Shown here: positions 1 through 10,897 of the stretch, one piece after another
Numbering within the stretch: the first letter of the stretch is position 1
How the letters are laid out: every line of letters begins with the position of its first letter
DNA from: Lepus europaeus
Taxonomy: Eukaryota > Chordata > Mammalia > Lagomorpha > Leporidae
Assembly: GCF_033115175.1 (NCBI RefSeq)
Contig: NC_084830.1
Coordinates: 44,089,409-44,153,408 of the forward strand
DNA length: 64,000 bases
Reading direction: 5' to 3'
Translations under genes and position numbers: made by a program
The notes under the pieces: generated by a model
Seen by the model: the letters and a program-made list of their open reading frames with translations, nothing else
Told to the model about the DNA's origin: nothing
Database searches by the model: none

Positions 1-184
1 CCAGGAGCCAGGTGCTTCCTCCTGGTCTCCCATGTGGGTGCAGGGCCCAAGCACCCTCCACTGCCCTCCCAGGCCACAGCAGAGAGCTGACTGGAAGAGG
101 AGCAACCTGGACTAGAACCGGCGCTCATATGGGGTGCCGGCACTGCAGGCAGAGGATCAGCCAAGTGAGCCACGGCACCAGGCC
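1..184 (-). mobile_element. CSINE copy, cut by window start
   Basis: Antisense C-repeat SINE. The A-rich tail lies left of base 1, so only the body and tRNA-like head remain. The antisense B-box region reads ggactagaaccgg, and the head ends in ggcaccaggccc. Confidence 0.9.
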
Positions 185-800
185 CATTTTCCATGGGCTT
201 TTAAAAGTACCCTCATACATGCCATATACGCCATATATGAGTGTGTTTCTGGTGGAAATCTAAGGGAAGATGTCAATTTGTAATAACTGTCCGGAAGACT
301 AGGAGTGAGAAACAGTCCGTCAATTTCATCTATCAGCTGCTCCAAAAACAAAACCAGGATCTTGACATTTGAGGAGACCACGGCAATGTTAAACTCTCTG
401 GGAATCTATAGAAATTATACGAAGAGTTTTACTTTTGCAAACCATGTAGTGGACATGAAAACAATCTTTTCCTGATTATAAAGCTTTGATATATACCCAT
501 TGACATGTAGATTACACAGATTTGAATATCCTAAATAAAGGTTAGTCTACCAATACTAACTACATCCTAAAATACTAATCTATACTGACCAAGGAGTATA
601 TGTCCTAGGAACCTAAGAGTTTTCAATATTAGGAAAGATATTAGGATAGCCTAAGGATAATTTTAAAAATCCTCTTAATGCTAACAATGACTATTGGGTG
701 TCATCTGACAAATATTAATGTAAACGGAAAAACCTTTAAAATGTATAAAAGAAGGATAATTTTAAACAGTAATTTAAAAAGATGTTTTAAAGGATCATCA
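185..800. other. AT-rich unique sequence
   Basis: No gene, recognisable repeat or long open frame is apparent. The DNA is AT-rich with scattered stops in all frames. The last dozen bases are the target site duplicated by the next SINE. Confidence 0.5.
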
Positions 801-1126
801 GGGCTGGTGCTGTGCATAGAAGGTTAAGCCTCTGCCTGCAGTGTCAGCATCCCATACGGGTGCAGGCTCAGCTACTCCACTTCTGATCCGGCTCCCTGCT
901 CATGTGCCTGAGAAAAGTAGTGAAAGGTGATCCAAGTTCTTGGGCCCCTGCACCCACATGGGAGACCTGGAGGAAGCTCCTGGCTCTTGGCTTGGGATGG
1001 GCCCAGCCCCGGCTGTTGTGGCCATGGAGGGAGTGAACAAACAATTGGAAGATCTCTTTCTCTCTCGCCTTTCTCTCTGTATCTCAGGCTTTCAAATAAA
1101 TAAACAAATCTTTTTTTTTTTTTAAT
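801..1126 (+). mobile_element. CSINE, full length
   Basis: Runs from the head (gggctggtgctgtg) through the CT-rich region to an A-rich tail followed by T and A runs. The bases before it (aaaggatcatca, 789-800) recur after it as aaagggtcatca (1127-1138), a target-site duplication. Confidence 0.92.
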
Positions 1127-1140
1127 AAAGGGTCATCATA

Positions 1141-1402
1141 GGGGCTAGTGTTGTAGCAGAACAGATTAAGCAGTCACTTGCAATGCCGGCATCCCATATC
1201 AGAGTGCCAGTTTGAGTTCCAGCTGCTCTGCTTCTGATCCAGCTCACTTACAAGAAGGGAAGGAAGCAGCAAGTCCAAGTGCCTGGGTCGCTGCCACCCA
1301 TATGGGAGACCAGGATGGAGTTCCTGGCTCCCAACTTTAGCCTGGCCCAGCCCTGACCATTGCAGCCATGTGGGGAGCAGACCAGTAGATGAAAGATCTC
1401 TG

Positions 1403-1435
<33 letters not shown>

Positions 1436-1492
1436 CATCACTCTGCCTTTCAGATAAAAATAAATAAATAAATCTAAAATAAAAAAAAAAAC
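1141..1492 (+). mobile_element. CSINE, full length, tandem to the previous copy
   Basis: Starts ggggctagtgttgtag and ends in an (AAAT)n/poly-A tail after a (CT)n stretch. It sits directly behind the target duplication of the preceding SINE, and a third related copy of that target (tgtcatcgtag) follows it. Two SINEs thus used the same site in succession. Confidence 0.9.
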
Positions 1493-1994
1493 CCTGTCAT
1501 CGTAGTTTTGGTGAGAAGCTCTCAATAACTTCCCTCTGGAAATTTTATTCAACATAAAAAGGCAGAAAACAGAACTAAGAATTGCAAGTGTTAGAGAGTG
1601 ACAACGCTATTAATATTTATAGATGAAATGATTGAAGACCTCGGAGCTCTGAAAGGATTGTGAATAATATTATCATGAGAGGCCTGAATAAATGAAATTG
1701 ATAGTGATGGACATGCCATTTTCATTTCAGGAAAAACTAGCCATTTAATAGACTTCAGAACCTCCCAAATTACTTTATAGGTTTATTGTGTTCCTCTTTC
1801 TTATAGGTTTGTGTTCTTGTTTGTTTTCTGGGATCTTGACAAAATGATTCTAAAGTTCGTTTGCAATAATAGACACATTATAATGGGAGAGGAAAAGGTG
1901 AAAAACTAGGGTAATGAGTGATAATTTACTGTACCAGAATTCAAACAAAATGAAAGTACAAAAATGCATAGTGGCGAGAAGGGGGAAAAAATGG
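1493..1994. other. Unassigned, possible decayed L1 piece
   Basis: AT-rich with no gene. About 1825-1975 resembles a degraded + strand L1 ORF2 stretch (gacaaaatgattctaaag is typical), but the similarity is weak. The rest is unassigned. Confidence 0.35.
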
Positions 1995-2060
1995 GTCTTA
2001 GGCACAGTAGATTTAGGTTTGGATTCTAGGCTCTAACACAGAGTAGCTGTGTTACTTGGC
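1995..2060 (-). mobile_element. MIR fragment
   Basis: The order ggtttggattctaggctc, then a 'tagctgtgttacttggcaa' stretch, matches the antisense MIR core (donor text 'agctgtgtgaccttgggcaa'). It is truncated on its right by a CSINE. Confidence 0.5.
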
Positions 2061-2066
2061 AATTAA

Positions 2067-2364
2067 TTTTTTAGAGGTTTATTTGTATATTTATTTGAAA
2101 GGTACAGCCAGAGGGGGTGGGTAGAGAGACAATATCTTCCGTTCATTGATTCCCCAAATGGCCACAGCAGTTGGGACTGAGCCATCTGTGTCTCCCATGT
2201 GGATGCAGGGGCTCAAACACTTGGGCCATGTTCCACTGCTTTCCCAGGTGCCTAAGCAGGGAGCTGGATCAGAAGTGAAGCAGGTGGGACTCCGACTGGC
2301 ACTCTGATACAGGGTGCTGGTGGCCCAGATGCTGGCTTAGTCGGCTAGACAACAGCACTGGTCC
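2067..2364 (-). mobile_element. CSINE, old copy
   Basis: T-rich tail, atttatttgaaagg, then the body (preserved 'cccatgtggatgcagggg') and a head ending gcactggtcct. Heavy divergence marks an early insertion. It interrupts a MIR relic. Confidence 0.88.
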
Positions 2365-2937
2365 TCTAACTTAACCTTAAGCCAAGTGTGCGTTATAGAA
2401 AGGAACTGTCCTATCCTGCTAGCCTACCCCCACGCACACATCCTTGCCGAGGTCTCATGGACAGAGTGAACAGTACTTCCCTGCCTCTGGGCCCTCTGGG
2501 TCCTTGTGACGAGCTATTTTCAGTGCCACCTGTTTCAGTGGCAGGCCTCTGCCTTATGGAGCCTCCACAGCCCCTCTGTTGCCACTGCTGTGGGAACTTT
2601 GTGTAGTGAGCAGCTGCCTTTGCAGCTTGGGCCCCTGGGGGAGCACGTGGAGCACCATGGCCCCCGCTTACACACAGAGCCATGGGAACAAATCATGCTG
2701 TTTTAAACTATTGCGAGCTAGTCCATAAAGTGTACTGGTTCTTTCTTAAGGAAGCGTCCCAGGAATTGCCACAGATACTTCACTGGCCAGGATGTGGTCA
2801 CGTGGCCAATTCTAACTACAAGGGAAGCTGGGAAATGTGACCAGCTAAGACTTCGGTTTCTGTTTCTAAAGAAGAAGGGGAGATTGGGTTGGTGGGACAC
2901 CTAGCATTCCACAAGTGTGCAATGCTTATTGGTTTTT
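2365..2937. other. Unassigned sequence
   Basis: Moderately GC-rich with no confirmed gene. Short open frames exist on both strands but have no family resemblance or supporting signals. It could be a decayed LTR, but I cannot assign it. Confidence 0.35.
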
Positions 2938-3420
2938 AAATGCATTCAGACACATATTTACTGATTATTTTATAAATGAAGTTATTCTGACTGATCAACT
3001 ATTAGCTTTTTTCTCCACTTACTTGTCTAAGAAATCTTTCTACATCAACAAAGAGCCACTTCACTCTTAACAGCTTCATGCTTTCCATAATACAGTATAG
3101 TCACGACATCACTTATTTAACAATTTCCCTTTAGGGTACTTCCACATTGCTTCCTAATTCAAACAATGCTAAAACAAAACTTTGTACATCCACAGTTGTG
3201 TGTGTGTGTGTGAAAATATTTTTCTTGGAAAGATTCCTAGAAGTGGGATTGCTGGTTCAAAGCATATATGTGTGTTTTTATTTCAAAAGATGCTATAAAA
3301 TTACTCTCTAAAAATCTTTAATAATTTGTATTTCTAAATGAGTGCATATGTTCAATTGTCTCTTGGCAAATAATTTTTGCTAATAATATATCAAAAACTT
3401 TAAACTGCTCAAGTTTCTTC
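2938..3420 (-). mobile_element. Old LINE fragment, antisense
   Basis: The phrases 'attcctagaagtgggattgc' and 'aacaatgct' are hallmarks of the antisense 3' part of old mammalian LINE ORF2. A (TG)n run lies at 3195-3212. Coding capacity is gone. Confidence 0.5.
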
Positions 3421-3720
3421 TCCCAGAAATTTTATTTATGGACATTTATACCTAAAAAAAATTCCGAATACAAAAATGAATCTTATATGAATATGTGCAT
3501 TGTAGCAGTAGCAGTATACATAACAGTGAAAAGCTGTATAAAAATAAATTTTAAAATAGAGCAGTTAATTTATTGTAGAGCACTGTGCAGCAATTAAAAG
3601 GACGATTACAAAGAGTTTAATAATATGGAAACTGTTCATGATATAATGTTATTTGAAAATGGCAGGATGTAATTATTAAAAATTTAGTTAAAATGTTCAA
3701 GATAATTTTTTGGATGTGTA
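3421..3720 (+). mobile_element. Old LINE fragment, sense
   Basis: Contains 'cattgtagcagtagcag' and 'actgtgcagcaattaaaag', patterns of the sense strand of the same LINE region as the preceding piece. The two form a head-to-head pair, perhaps from 5' inversion during insertion, or two separate events. Confidence 0.45.
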
Positions 3721-3793
3721 CCTATTAAAGTTGCATTCTTTCACTTATCCTGCTATATTCTCCATTGCTCTGATTTTCTTCCATGAAAATGTC

Positions 3794-4108
3794 TTAGTCC
3801 ATGCAAGCTGCTGTAACAAAATACCATAAACAACAGAATTCATTTCTGACCACCCTGAAGAATTGGATGCCCAAAATCAAAGCAGATTCAGTGACAGGTG
3901 AGGGTCCATTTTCTGGTTCACTGATTATGCCTTGTTGCTGTGTCCTTGCTTGGGAAAAAGGGTGAGAGGCCTATATTATAGGGACCAAACTCCACTCATG
4001 AGGGCCCTCCCCCCATGATCTAATCACTTCCCAGAGAATCCCACCACTTCCTAATGTCATCACCATGAACCTATGAATTTTGGGTGGACACAAACATTTA
4101 GACCATAG
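3794..4108 (-). mobile_element. MLT1-like MaLR LTR, antisense
   Basis: Antisense MLT1 signature: 'tcttagtccatgcaagctgc' at the start, 'tctaatcacttcccagag' in the middle and 'ttttgggtggacacaaac' near the end, closing with accatagca. No internal retroviral sequence is adjacent, so it is a solo LTR relic. Confidence 0.8.
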
Positions 4109-4272
4109 CAGAAGGCTACACTTTTCCAATAACAAACAAACAAGCAAATCAACATTTAATAAGAGCACTTAGGAAAATGTTCCGCACTTGTTAGATATTC
4201 AGTAGTTTCTTTGATGACTATCCCTGAGGCATTTGATAGAAAGAAGCTGAATAAAAATACAATACGACTGGA

Positions 4273-4343
4273 GTAGGCATTTCAGTTAGTGGTTAAGATG
4301 CGCACATCCAACATCAGAGTACTGAGTACAAATCCTGGCTCTG
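4273..4343 (+). mobile_element. Old CSINE head fragment
   Basis: The text 'ggcatttcagttagtggtta' to 'ctggctctgg' corresponds to the first ~70 bases of a diverged C-repeat. It stops close to the T-rich tail of the next, opposite-strand CSINE. Confidence 0.6.
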
Positions 4344-4360
4344 GTTTCTTTCTTTTTATT

Positions 4361-4708
4361 TTTAAGGATTTATTTATTTATTTATTTGAAATTCAGAGTT
4401 ACACAGAGAGAGGAGAGGCAGAGAGACAGAAAGAGAGAGAGAGAGAGAGGTCTTCTATCTGCTGGTTCACTCTCCAGTTGGCTACAATGGCCGGTGCTGC
4501 TCCAATCCGAAGCCAGGAACCAGGAACTTCTTCTGGGTCTCCCGTGCGGGTACAGGAGCCCAACTATTTGGACCATCTTCCACTGCTTTCTCAGGCCATA
4601 GCAGAGAGCTGGATTGGAAGTGGAGCAGCCGGGACTCGAACCAGCGCCCATATGGGATGCCGGCACTGCAAGTGGCAGTCTTACCCACCACACCATAGCG
4701 CCGGCCCC
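4361..4708 (-). mobile_element. CSINE, full length, well preserved
   Basis: Complete antisense copy: tttaaggatttatttattta tail, (GA)n internal run, body, antisense B-box 'gggactcgaacc' and a head ending atagcgccggcccc. The near-consensus head suggests a fairly recent insertion. Confidence 0.95.
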
Positions 4709-5849
4709 TATGTTCCCTTCCTTCTAACCCAGGGATTCACTGCTATTTTGTAAACTGCAATGGCATTCAGAGGTATTTGTAGATTTAAAATATTAGGCAC
4801 TTAAAAAAAATCCATGTACTCAGCACAGAGCGTGTATTCAGTGAGTGTTGCTGCTGCTGCTGCTGCTGGTGAGGTTATGATACTGATCATGGAGAAGAAG
4901 GCTTTGGGATTAAACATGGGGCTTTGTGGGGAAGAGATGGTTATTCTCCATGATGACAATTCCAAAATACTTACAGAATGCTAGGAATTTCCTTCTCCTT
5001 CAAGGAAAAAAAAAAGGCTTTATAATGGATCCATGGTCTGCAATAATCATAAAGATAACCATAATGATAGCATTACTCAGACCTTTCTTATATCTGTTTA
5101 TAGGTTCAATCTATATGATCGCATGAGGTAATGAGTTCCTGTTATAGAACATTGGTACTTTTGTAATATTAATATTGTCTCTGTGAAGCTTGAAGAGCCA
5201 TCCTCCCCTGCTAATACTCCTATATTTTTGGAGTCAGTTTAAATTAACCCTATCCACATTTGAAGCTTGCCATGAGTTTGTAAGTTAAAACATATGAGGC
5301 ACATGCCTAGAATGTGGTGCCCCCAGGTAAATGGTTGACCTTGACGTGGCTGCATGCCAAAGTCCAGGCTTCCTCCCACCAAAGCTTACAACCTACACTT
5401 TTCCACAAGTACTTCCCAAACTTAGATTAAATAGTAAACAGTAGTAACTACCAGAACCTAATGTTAAGAACAGATAAAATCGAACACGGGTTTTAAAATA
5501 TGCCGATCCGTAAGGCCCACTTAGTGACTCTTGAATACACTTCAAATCTAGTTGTCTCTAGTTCAGTACTTTACTTCTCTTCCTAGGGTCCAAAGACATT
5601 TGAAACTTACACACATTTCCAATTCTGACTCCAGCTCACTTTGCCTATTTATGTATTGCCTCAGAACAGAGCAAACCTTTGCAAGTCACCTTCCCAGCCA
5701 AGGAAGCACTAAGATATTTTCCTAACCTAAAGCAGCAGTTTTTATTCTACCTCATTAAATTCTATATTAAGCTTTGCAACAATTTGTCTTTCAGAGGCTT
5801 CCTTGAAGCACTATACAGTGACTTACACATTGCAAAATGATAAACAAGT
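4709..5849. other. Unique sequence
   Basis: No gene seen. It contains a short (GCT)n run at about 4849-4867 and otherwise ordinary AT-rich sequence with frequent stops on both strands. Confidence 0.5.
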
Positions 5850-6140
5850 TGCTCCACGGGCAATCATATAATTGTTCCATTGCTATTTTTCTTCTGCTGC
5901 TCTCTCCACAATGACTTCAAAACATTGCTGTTCCCTTCATTTGCATTTTTCTGATTATTGCTGAACTTGAGCATTGTTTCATGTTTTCTAGCCATTTGTG
6001 TTTCATCTATGAATTTGTCAGTTTACATTTTTCACCCTTTGTCTGGTTAGACTTCTTCCTAATTAGCCTCTTTTATCTCTTAATGCATCCTAGTTATGAA
6101 TCCTATATTTTTATATATGTTACAAATACCTTTATTTCTT
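5850..6140 (-). mobile_element. Old L1 ORF2 fragment, antisense
   Basis: Phrases such as 'tttgcatttttctgattatt' followed by 'gagcattgtttcatg' match the antisense C-terminal part of L1 ORF2. The frame is broken by many stops. Confidence 0.6.
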
Positions 6141-6144
6141 TAAA

Positions 6145-6450
6145 ATTTTTTAAAATTTATTTGAAAGGCCGAAAGAGGGAGAATGTGATAGAGAATCTTT
6201 CATTCACTGGTTCAAATGTGCGCAGCTGCTGGGGCTGGGCCAGGTGGAAGCCGGGGCCGCAGAACTCAATCCAGGTTTCCCATGTGGGTGCAGGGATTCA
6301 AATACTTGAACCAATCCTTGCAGCCTCCCAGGGTGTGCATAGCGGAAGCTGAAGTCAGGAATGGAGCTGAGACTTGAACCCTGGTGTTCCCATATGGGAT
6401 GTGGGCATCCCAAGTCATGTCTTCAAAACAAAGACAAATTCCTACCCCTA
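6145..6450 (-). mobile_element. CSINE, old copy
   Basis: Starts with 'aaaatttatttgaaagg', and the body carries 'cccatgtgggtgcaggg'. It belongs to the old type whose body includes 'gggatgtgggcatcccaag'. The right end is blurred. Confidence 0.82.
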
Positions 6451-6465
6451 GAAAATACTTTTATT

Positions 6466-6819
6466 GGCCGGCGCCGTGGCTCACTAGGCTAATCCTCCGC
6501 CTTGCGGCGCAAGGCACACCAGGTTCTAGTCCCGGTCAGGGCACCGATCCTGTCCCGGTTGCCCCTCTTCCAGGCCAGCTCTCTGCTGTGACCAGGGAGT
6601 GCAGTGGAGGATGGCCCAAGTGCTTGGGGCCCGGCACCCCATGGGAGACCAGGATAAGCACCTGGCTCCTGCCATCGGATCAGCGCGGTGCGCCGGCCGC
6701 AGCGCACCTACTGTAGCGGCCATTGGAGGGTGAACCAATGGCAAAAGGAAGACCTTTCTCTCTGTCTCTCTCTCTCTCACTATCCACTCTGCCTGTCAAA
6801 AAATAAAAAAAAAAAGAAA
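6466..6819 (+). mobile_element. Young-type CSINE with perfect target duplication
   Basis: Starts ggccggcgccgtggctc, has B-box-like 'ggttctagtcccgg' followed by the extra ccggttgcccc block, and ends at 'ctgcctgtcaaa' plus an A-rich tail. A perfect 15-base duplication (gaaaatacttttatt) lies at 6451-6465 and 6820-6834. This is one of the most recent insertions in the window. Confidence 0.96.
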
Positions 6820-6834
6820 GAAAATACTTTTATT

Positions 6835-7032
6835 TTGTTCTCTTTGGTATCTGTTAACATTGGTTATTGTCAGTCCTCTATTCAAGTCTCCAATTCTTAT
6901 GTGATCGAATCTGTTGAGTTTGTCCTAGGTGCTGAGTTTTACTGTTTTGTTGATCAGATCTTCTTCCTAGTGATTATCAAAATCTATTGTACTCTCTTCC
7001 AAAAGCTTTACTTTTGAGGAGTCTCTCATTTG
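6835..7032. other. AT-rich, possible L1 remnant
   Basis: Text such as 'tgagttttactgttttgttg' hints at antisense L1, but the signal is weak. No gene is present. Confidence 0.3.
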
Positions 7033-7499
7033 TTTAAAAGTTTTAAACATAAACTTTGAATTTTAGGACCATTTCAAGGTTACAAAAAATTGTAAAGATA
7101 GCAGAGAGAGCTTCCATATACTCCAAATCCAATCTTTCCTCTTATTAACATCTTCATTGTCCCAATTAAGAACCAGTGTTTATTGAAGTAGCTCTCTATG
7201 TTGTCTTTACCTACTCTCCAGGCCTCACAATACATCTGGGATGCCCTGTTTGCTTAGTCCTCGGGTCTCTTCCCCAGCTGTGGTCTGTGACAATTTCAGA
7301 CTTGGTTTTGAAAACTATCTTGTCAGTAGTGAGAGTGCTGCTCAGACACCGTGTGGAACGCCCCTCCACTGGCATCTGGCTGGTATTCTCGGAATGAGAC
7401 AAGATGTGCGTGTGTAGGAGGAAGACACAGAGGCCGAGCGCCCTTCTCATGACATCTCATTGAATCCATATCCCACACATTAATACGACTCCTCACTGT
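7033..7499 (-). mobile_element. L1M-type 3' UTR, antisense, left part
   Basis: 'aaaaaattgtaaagatagca' with 'gagcttccatatactcc' is the antisense start of an old L1M 3' UTR. It is split from its right part by a CSINE inserted at 7500. Confidence 0.7.
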
Positions 7500-7830
7500 T
7501 TTTTTTTTTAAAGGTTTATTTTATTTATTTGAGAGGTAGAGTTACAGATAGTGAGAGGGAGAGACAGAAAAGTCTTCCATCCGCTGGTTCACTCCCCAAA
7601 TGGCCCCAATGGCCTGAGCTGTGCTGATCCGAAGCCAGGAGCCAGGAGCTTCTTCCAGATCACCCATGCGGGTACAGGGGCCCAAGCACTTGGGCCATCT
7701 TCTACTGCTTTCCCACGCCACAGCAGAGAGCTGGATTGGAAGAGGGGCACCCAGGACTAGAACCGGCGTCCATACGGGATGGCGGCACCACAGGCAGAGG
7801 ATTAACCTGCTGCGCCATGGAGCCGGCCCC
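7500..7830 (-). mobile_element. CSINE inside L1M 3' UTR
   Basis: Complete antisense copy from a T run through atttatttgagaggtag, antisense B-box 'ggactagaaccgg' and a head ending gagccggcccc. The target sequence cctcactg before it is echoed by ctcatcact after it. Confidence 0.93.
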
Positions 7831-8006
7831 TCATCACTCTTGTTAATCTTCATCCCGCCAATGCAGTGCTTCTCTGCTGTAAATTTTCCCTCCCCTCTTT
7901 CATACTTTGTTCTTTAGAAGGGAGTCGCTCTATGTGGACACCCTGAAGTAACGAGGAGGTCCTCTGCTTCCATAAGCTTGGAGTATCCCATTTGTTTTTA
8001 ACCATT
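7831..8006 (-). mobile_element. L1M-type 3' UTR, right part
   Basis: Continues the element interrupted at 7500. 'gcttctctgctgtaaatttt' and 'catactttgttctttagaag' are conserved features of this old 3' UTR. Confidence 0.65.
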
Positions 8007-8021
8007 CAAATAGTTTTTTCT

Positions 8022-8357
8022 TTTTTTTTTTTTAAGATTTATTTATTTATTTGAAAGGCAGAGTTACAGAGAGAGAGAGGGAGAAACAGAGAGAGACATC
8101 TTCCATCTGCTGGTTCACTCCCCAATTAGCCACAATGACCAGAACTGCGCCAATCTAAGGCCAGGAGCCAGGAGCTTTTTCCAGGTCTCCCATGTGGGTG
8201 CAGGAGCTCCAGCACTTGGGCCATCTTCTACTGTTCTCCCAGGCCATAGCAGAGAGCTGGATTGGAAGTGAAGCAGCCGGGACTCGAACCGGCGCACATA
8301 TGGGATACTGGCACTGCAGGAGGTGGTTTTACCCACTACAACACAGCTCCAGCCCCC
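8022..8357 (-). mobile_element. CSINE, full length
   Basis: T run, aagatttatttatttatttg, (GA)n, body, antisense B-box 'gggactcgaaccgg' and a head ending ccagccccc. Flanks caaatagttttttc and caaattttttcttg look like a slightly decayed target duplication. Confidence 0.94.
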
Positions 8358-8365
8358 AAATTTTT

Positions 8366-8656
8366 TCTTGAAAGATTATTCATTTATGTATTTGAAAAGC
8401 AGAGTTACAGAGTGAGAGAGAGGGACTGACAGAGGGATCTTGCATCTGCTGGGTCACTCCCCAAATGGCTGCAAAGCCAGGAGCCTGAAACTCCGTCCGG
8501 GGCTCTTGCATGAGTGGCAGGTATCCAAGCACTCAGGTCATCTTTTGCTGCCTTCCCAGGGGCAATAGCAGGGAGTTGGATTGGAAGCAGAGCTGCTGGG
8601 ACTCACACTGGGGATGCCATCGTCACAGACAGTGGCTTAACCCACTGTGCCACAAC
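8366..8656 (-). mobile_element. CSINE, old copy
   Basis: Directly abuts the preceding SINE. The body is diverged ('cttgaaagattattcattta', 'gggtcactccccaaatggc') and the head ends cactgtgccacaac without the final GC-rich bases. A T run of about 20 follows. Confidence 0.85.
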
Positions 8657-8720
8657 AAATCTTTTTTTTTTTTTTTTTTTTTTTTTTGCGGGATGCTCTC
8701 TCATTGTATTTTGCAATTGT

Positions 8721-8847
8721 TTTTAAAAATCTATTTGAGAGGCAGAGAGACACAGAGACAGAGACAGAGAATGCTCACATCTGCTCCTATCTGTCCTCAA
8801 ATGCCTGCAATATCCAAGGCAGACAAGCACAAAGCCAGGAGCTGGAA

Positions 8848-8850
<3 letters not shown>
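8721..8850 (-). mobile_element. CSINE, tail half only
   Basis: Has the aaaaatctatttgagaggca tail and a (GACA)n-type run, and breaks off after 'aaagccaggagctggaaact', where a CTTT microsatellite begins. Confidence 0.75.

Positions 8851-8852
<2 letters not shown>

Positions 8853-8903
<51 letters not shown>
8853..8903. repeat. (CTTT)n microsatellite
   Basis: About a dozen CTTT units merge into the T-rich tail of the next antisense CSINE, so the array probably grew out of that SINE's A-rich tail. Confidence 0.95.
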
Positions 8904-9182
8904 TTTTTTTTTTAAAGATTTACTTATTTATTTGAAAGGCAGAGTTCCAGAGAGCAGAGAGAGATCTTCTATGTGATGGTTCACCCCCCAGGTGGCCATA
9001 AGGGCTGGAGCTGGGCTGATCCGAAGCCAGTAGCCAGGAGCTTCTTCCGGTTCTCCCATGCAGGTGCAGGTCCCCAAGGACTTGAGCCATCTTTTACTGC
9101 TTTCCCAGACCACAGCAGAGAGCTGGATCAGAAGTGGAGCAGCTGGGACTTGAACCGGTGCCCATAAGGGATGCCGGCACTG
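8904..9182 (-). mobile_element. CSINE missing its head end
   Basis: Antisense copy with T run, aaagatttacttatttatttg, body and B-box 'gacttgaaccgg'. It stops at gatgccggcactg, where an oppositely oriented CSINE piece starts. Confidence 0.9.
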
Positions 9183-9183
9183 T

Positions 9184-9292
9184 CAAATGGGAGACCCAGA
9201 GGGAGCTCCTGCCTTCAGATCAGCCTATTTCTGGTTGTTGTGGCTGTAACTGTACCTCTCCAATAAATAAATAAATAAAATCTAAAAATAAA
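9184..9292 (+). mobile_element. CSINE tail piece, inverted against neighbour
   Basis: 'caaatgggagacccagaggg' to (AAAT)n is the 3' third of a C-repeat in the opposite orientation to the preceding copy. The two form an inverted fusion. Confidence 0.75.
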
Positions 9293-9299
9293 AGAGATA

Positions 9300-9845
9300 T
9301 AATTTTATTTTCCTCAATACAGAGTCAGTTGTCCTATCCCAATTTATGGAGTGACCTATTCTTTGTAATGTAAAATATCACGTTATCACAACATTTCTAT
9401 ATAAAAATGGTTGTACTCTGGGTTTACTATTCATTGCATATATTAATTTATCTATTTTTCAATTAATACTGCACTGTTTTAATTTCTGTGTTTTTATTAT
9501 ATGGTTGGCCATTTGACAGAACAAGTCTCACCTTACTACTCTTTTCCCTTCAAGCTTACTGGCTCTTCCAATGTATTTTCTGTTCTCTTGAAACTTGAGA
9601 GTTAATTTGTTACATTCCATAAAAAATTACATTCCATAAACAATTAATTTGAGATTTTTAAGAATTGGAATTATACCTTATTTATAGATTAATTCAAGGA
9701 GAATTTTATATTTTGAGTCTTCTCATTTAAAAATCTGGCATATCTTTTATTCAGATCTTATACACCCCTCACTAATTTGTGTATTCATAGAGGCCCTGTA
9801 TATTTTCATTCAGTTTATTGTTAATTTTACAGGGCTTGTTAGCTT
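9300..9845 (-). mobile_element. Old L1 ORF2, antisense
   Basis: 'ctgcactgttttaatttctg' and 'tggaattataccttatttat' follow the antisense order of L1 ORF2. Many substitutions and stops are present. Confidence 0.6.
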
Positions 9846-9929
9846 TTTTTTTTTTAGGGCTTGTTATCTTTATGAATGTTATATTTTTCTCTTTTACATT
9901 TCCAATTGATTCTTGCTTTCGATCTAGAA

Positions 9930-10035
9930 CAGTGGTTCTTTAAGTATGGTCCCGAATCAGTAGTATTAGCACCACTTGTTAGGAATAAAGAATTTCCAGG
10001 CAATTGTGATGCATGCTGAAGTTTGAGAACCACTG
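9930..10035. mobile_element. MER5A-like hAT mini-transposon
   Basis: Terminal inverted repeats: cagtggttct at the left and tttgagaaccactg at the right. Flanking 8-base sequences atctagaa (9922-9929) and tgctagaa (10036-10043) agree at 6 of 8 positions, as expected for an old hAT target duplication. The element is a non-autonomous Charlie-type relic. Confidence 0.9.
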
Positions 10036-10195
10036 TGCTAGAAAGATGCTTGGTTGTTCCTCATTGTTGTATTTTTCTTACATTTTCCAGTAGACAGTTT
10101 TTTACTTTTCTTTTTTTATTTTTAAGGTAAAACTGCAAAAATACTTCATGCTCTAAAGAAACTCCATTTTGCACTTGGATAAAATAAGACTTCTT

Positions 10196-10432
10196 AAGCC
10201 TAATTTGAGAGAGAAAGGGAAAAGAAGCATTCCTATCTGCTGATTTCTTCTCCCAGTGCTTGGCAAGGGCTGGTTCTGGCCAGGAACAGGGGACTCCATC
10301 CAAGTCTCCCACAAGGGTGGTAGGAACTGCATCCCAGGGTTTGCATGGGCATGATGTTCAAATTGGGAACTGGAACTGGAACTCAAACCCAGACCTTCTG
10401 ATATGAGATGCAAGCATCTTAACCATTATTTA
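10196..10432 (-). mobile_element. CSINE, very old copy
   Basis: Recognisable only by order: gagagagaaaggg, tgctgatttcttctcccag, aaccaggaaca-like body, 'actcaaacccaga' at the B-box and 'catcttaacca' near the head. Strongly diverged. Confidence 0.65.
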
Positions 10433-10580
10433 TTGTGATATAATAGACGTGCGATAAACTGAACATTTGTATATCGCTTGACAAGCTTACCATTTGATCT
10501 TACTTATACACCTGTGAAACCATCCTCACAATCAGAATCATGAACATTTCCATCACTCCTGATGTTCAAACCATGTATAA
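10433..10580 (-). mobile_element. L1M 3' UTR fragment, antisense
   Basis: 'tattgtgatataatagacgt' with 'cctgtgaaaccatcctcaca' and 'gaacatttccatcactcc' is the classic antisense L1M 3' UTR. Confidence 0.75.
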
Positions 10581-10589
10581 ACCTCTCCC

Positions 10590-10897
10590 CTTGAGTGCGG
10601 GCTAGACCTAGTGATTTCCTTCTAGCTGATAGTGGCTAGGTGACAACAGACTGACAGCCATCTTGTTTGCTCTCCGTCTTGCCCATGTGGATGAGTCAGA
10701 CCCCATGCTGTGAGCTGCCCTCCCGCCCCCCCCCCCCGCCCCCCACCGAGGGCCACATGGAACAGATCTGAATTGCTCCTGGCCATTTGCTAACAAGGAA
10801 CAGAGATCTTGAGTCCAACACCCCACAAGGAACTGAATTATGCCAACAAGGGTTGAATGGCCCAGTTAAACTTTGAGGCGATCATGGCTTTGGCCAA
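10590..10897 (+). mobile_element. MLT1-like LTR, left part
   Basis: 'gtgcgggctagacctagtga' and 'caaggaactgaattatgcca' are MLT1 sense-strand features. A C run of about 14 bases (10729-10742) lies inside. Split at 10898 by a CSINE. Confidence 0.7.

Noticed and set aside
4289..4753. 154-codon open frame
   Set aside because: Almost wholly CSINE sequence; the same kind of frame recurs in other SINE copies.
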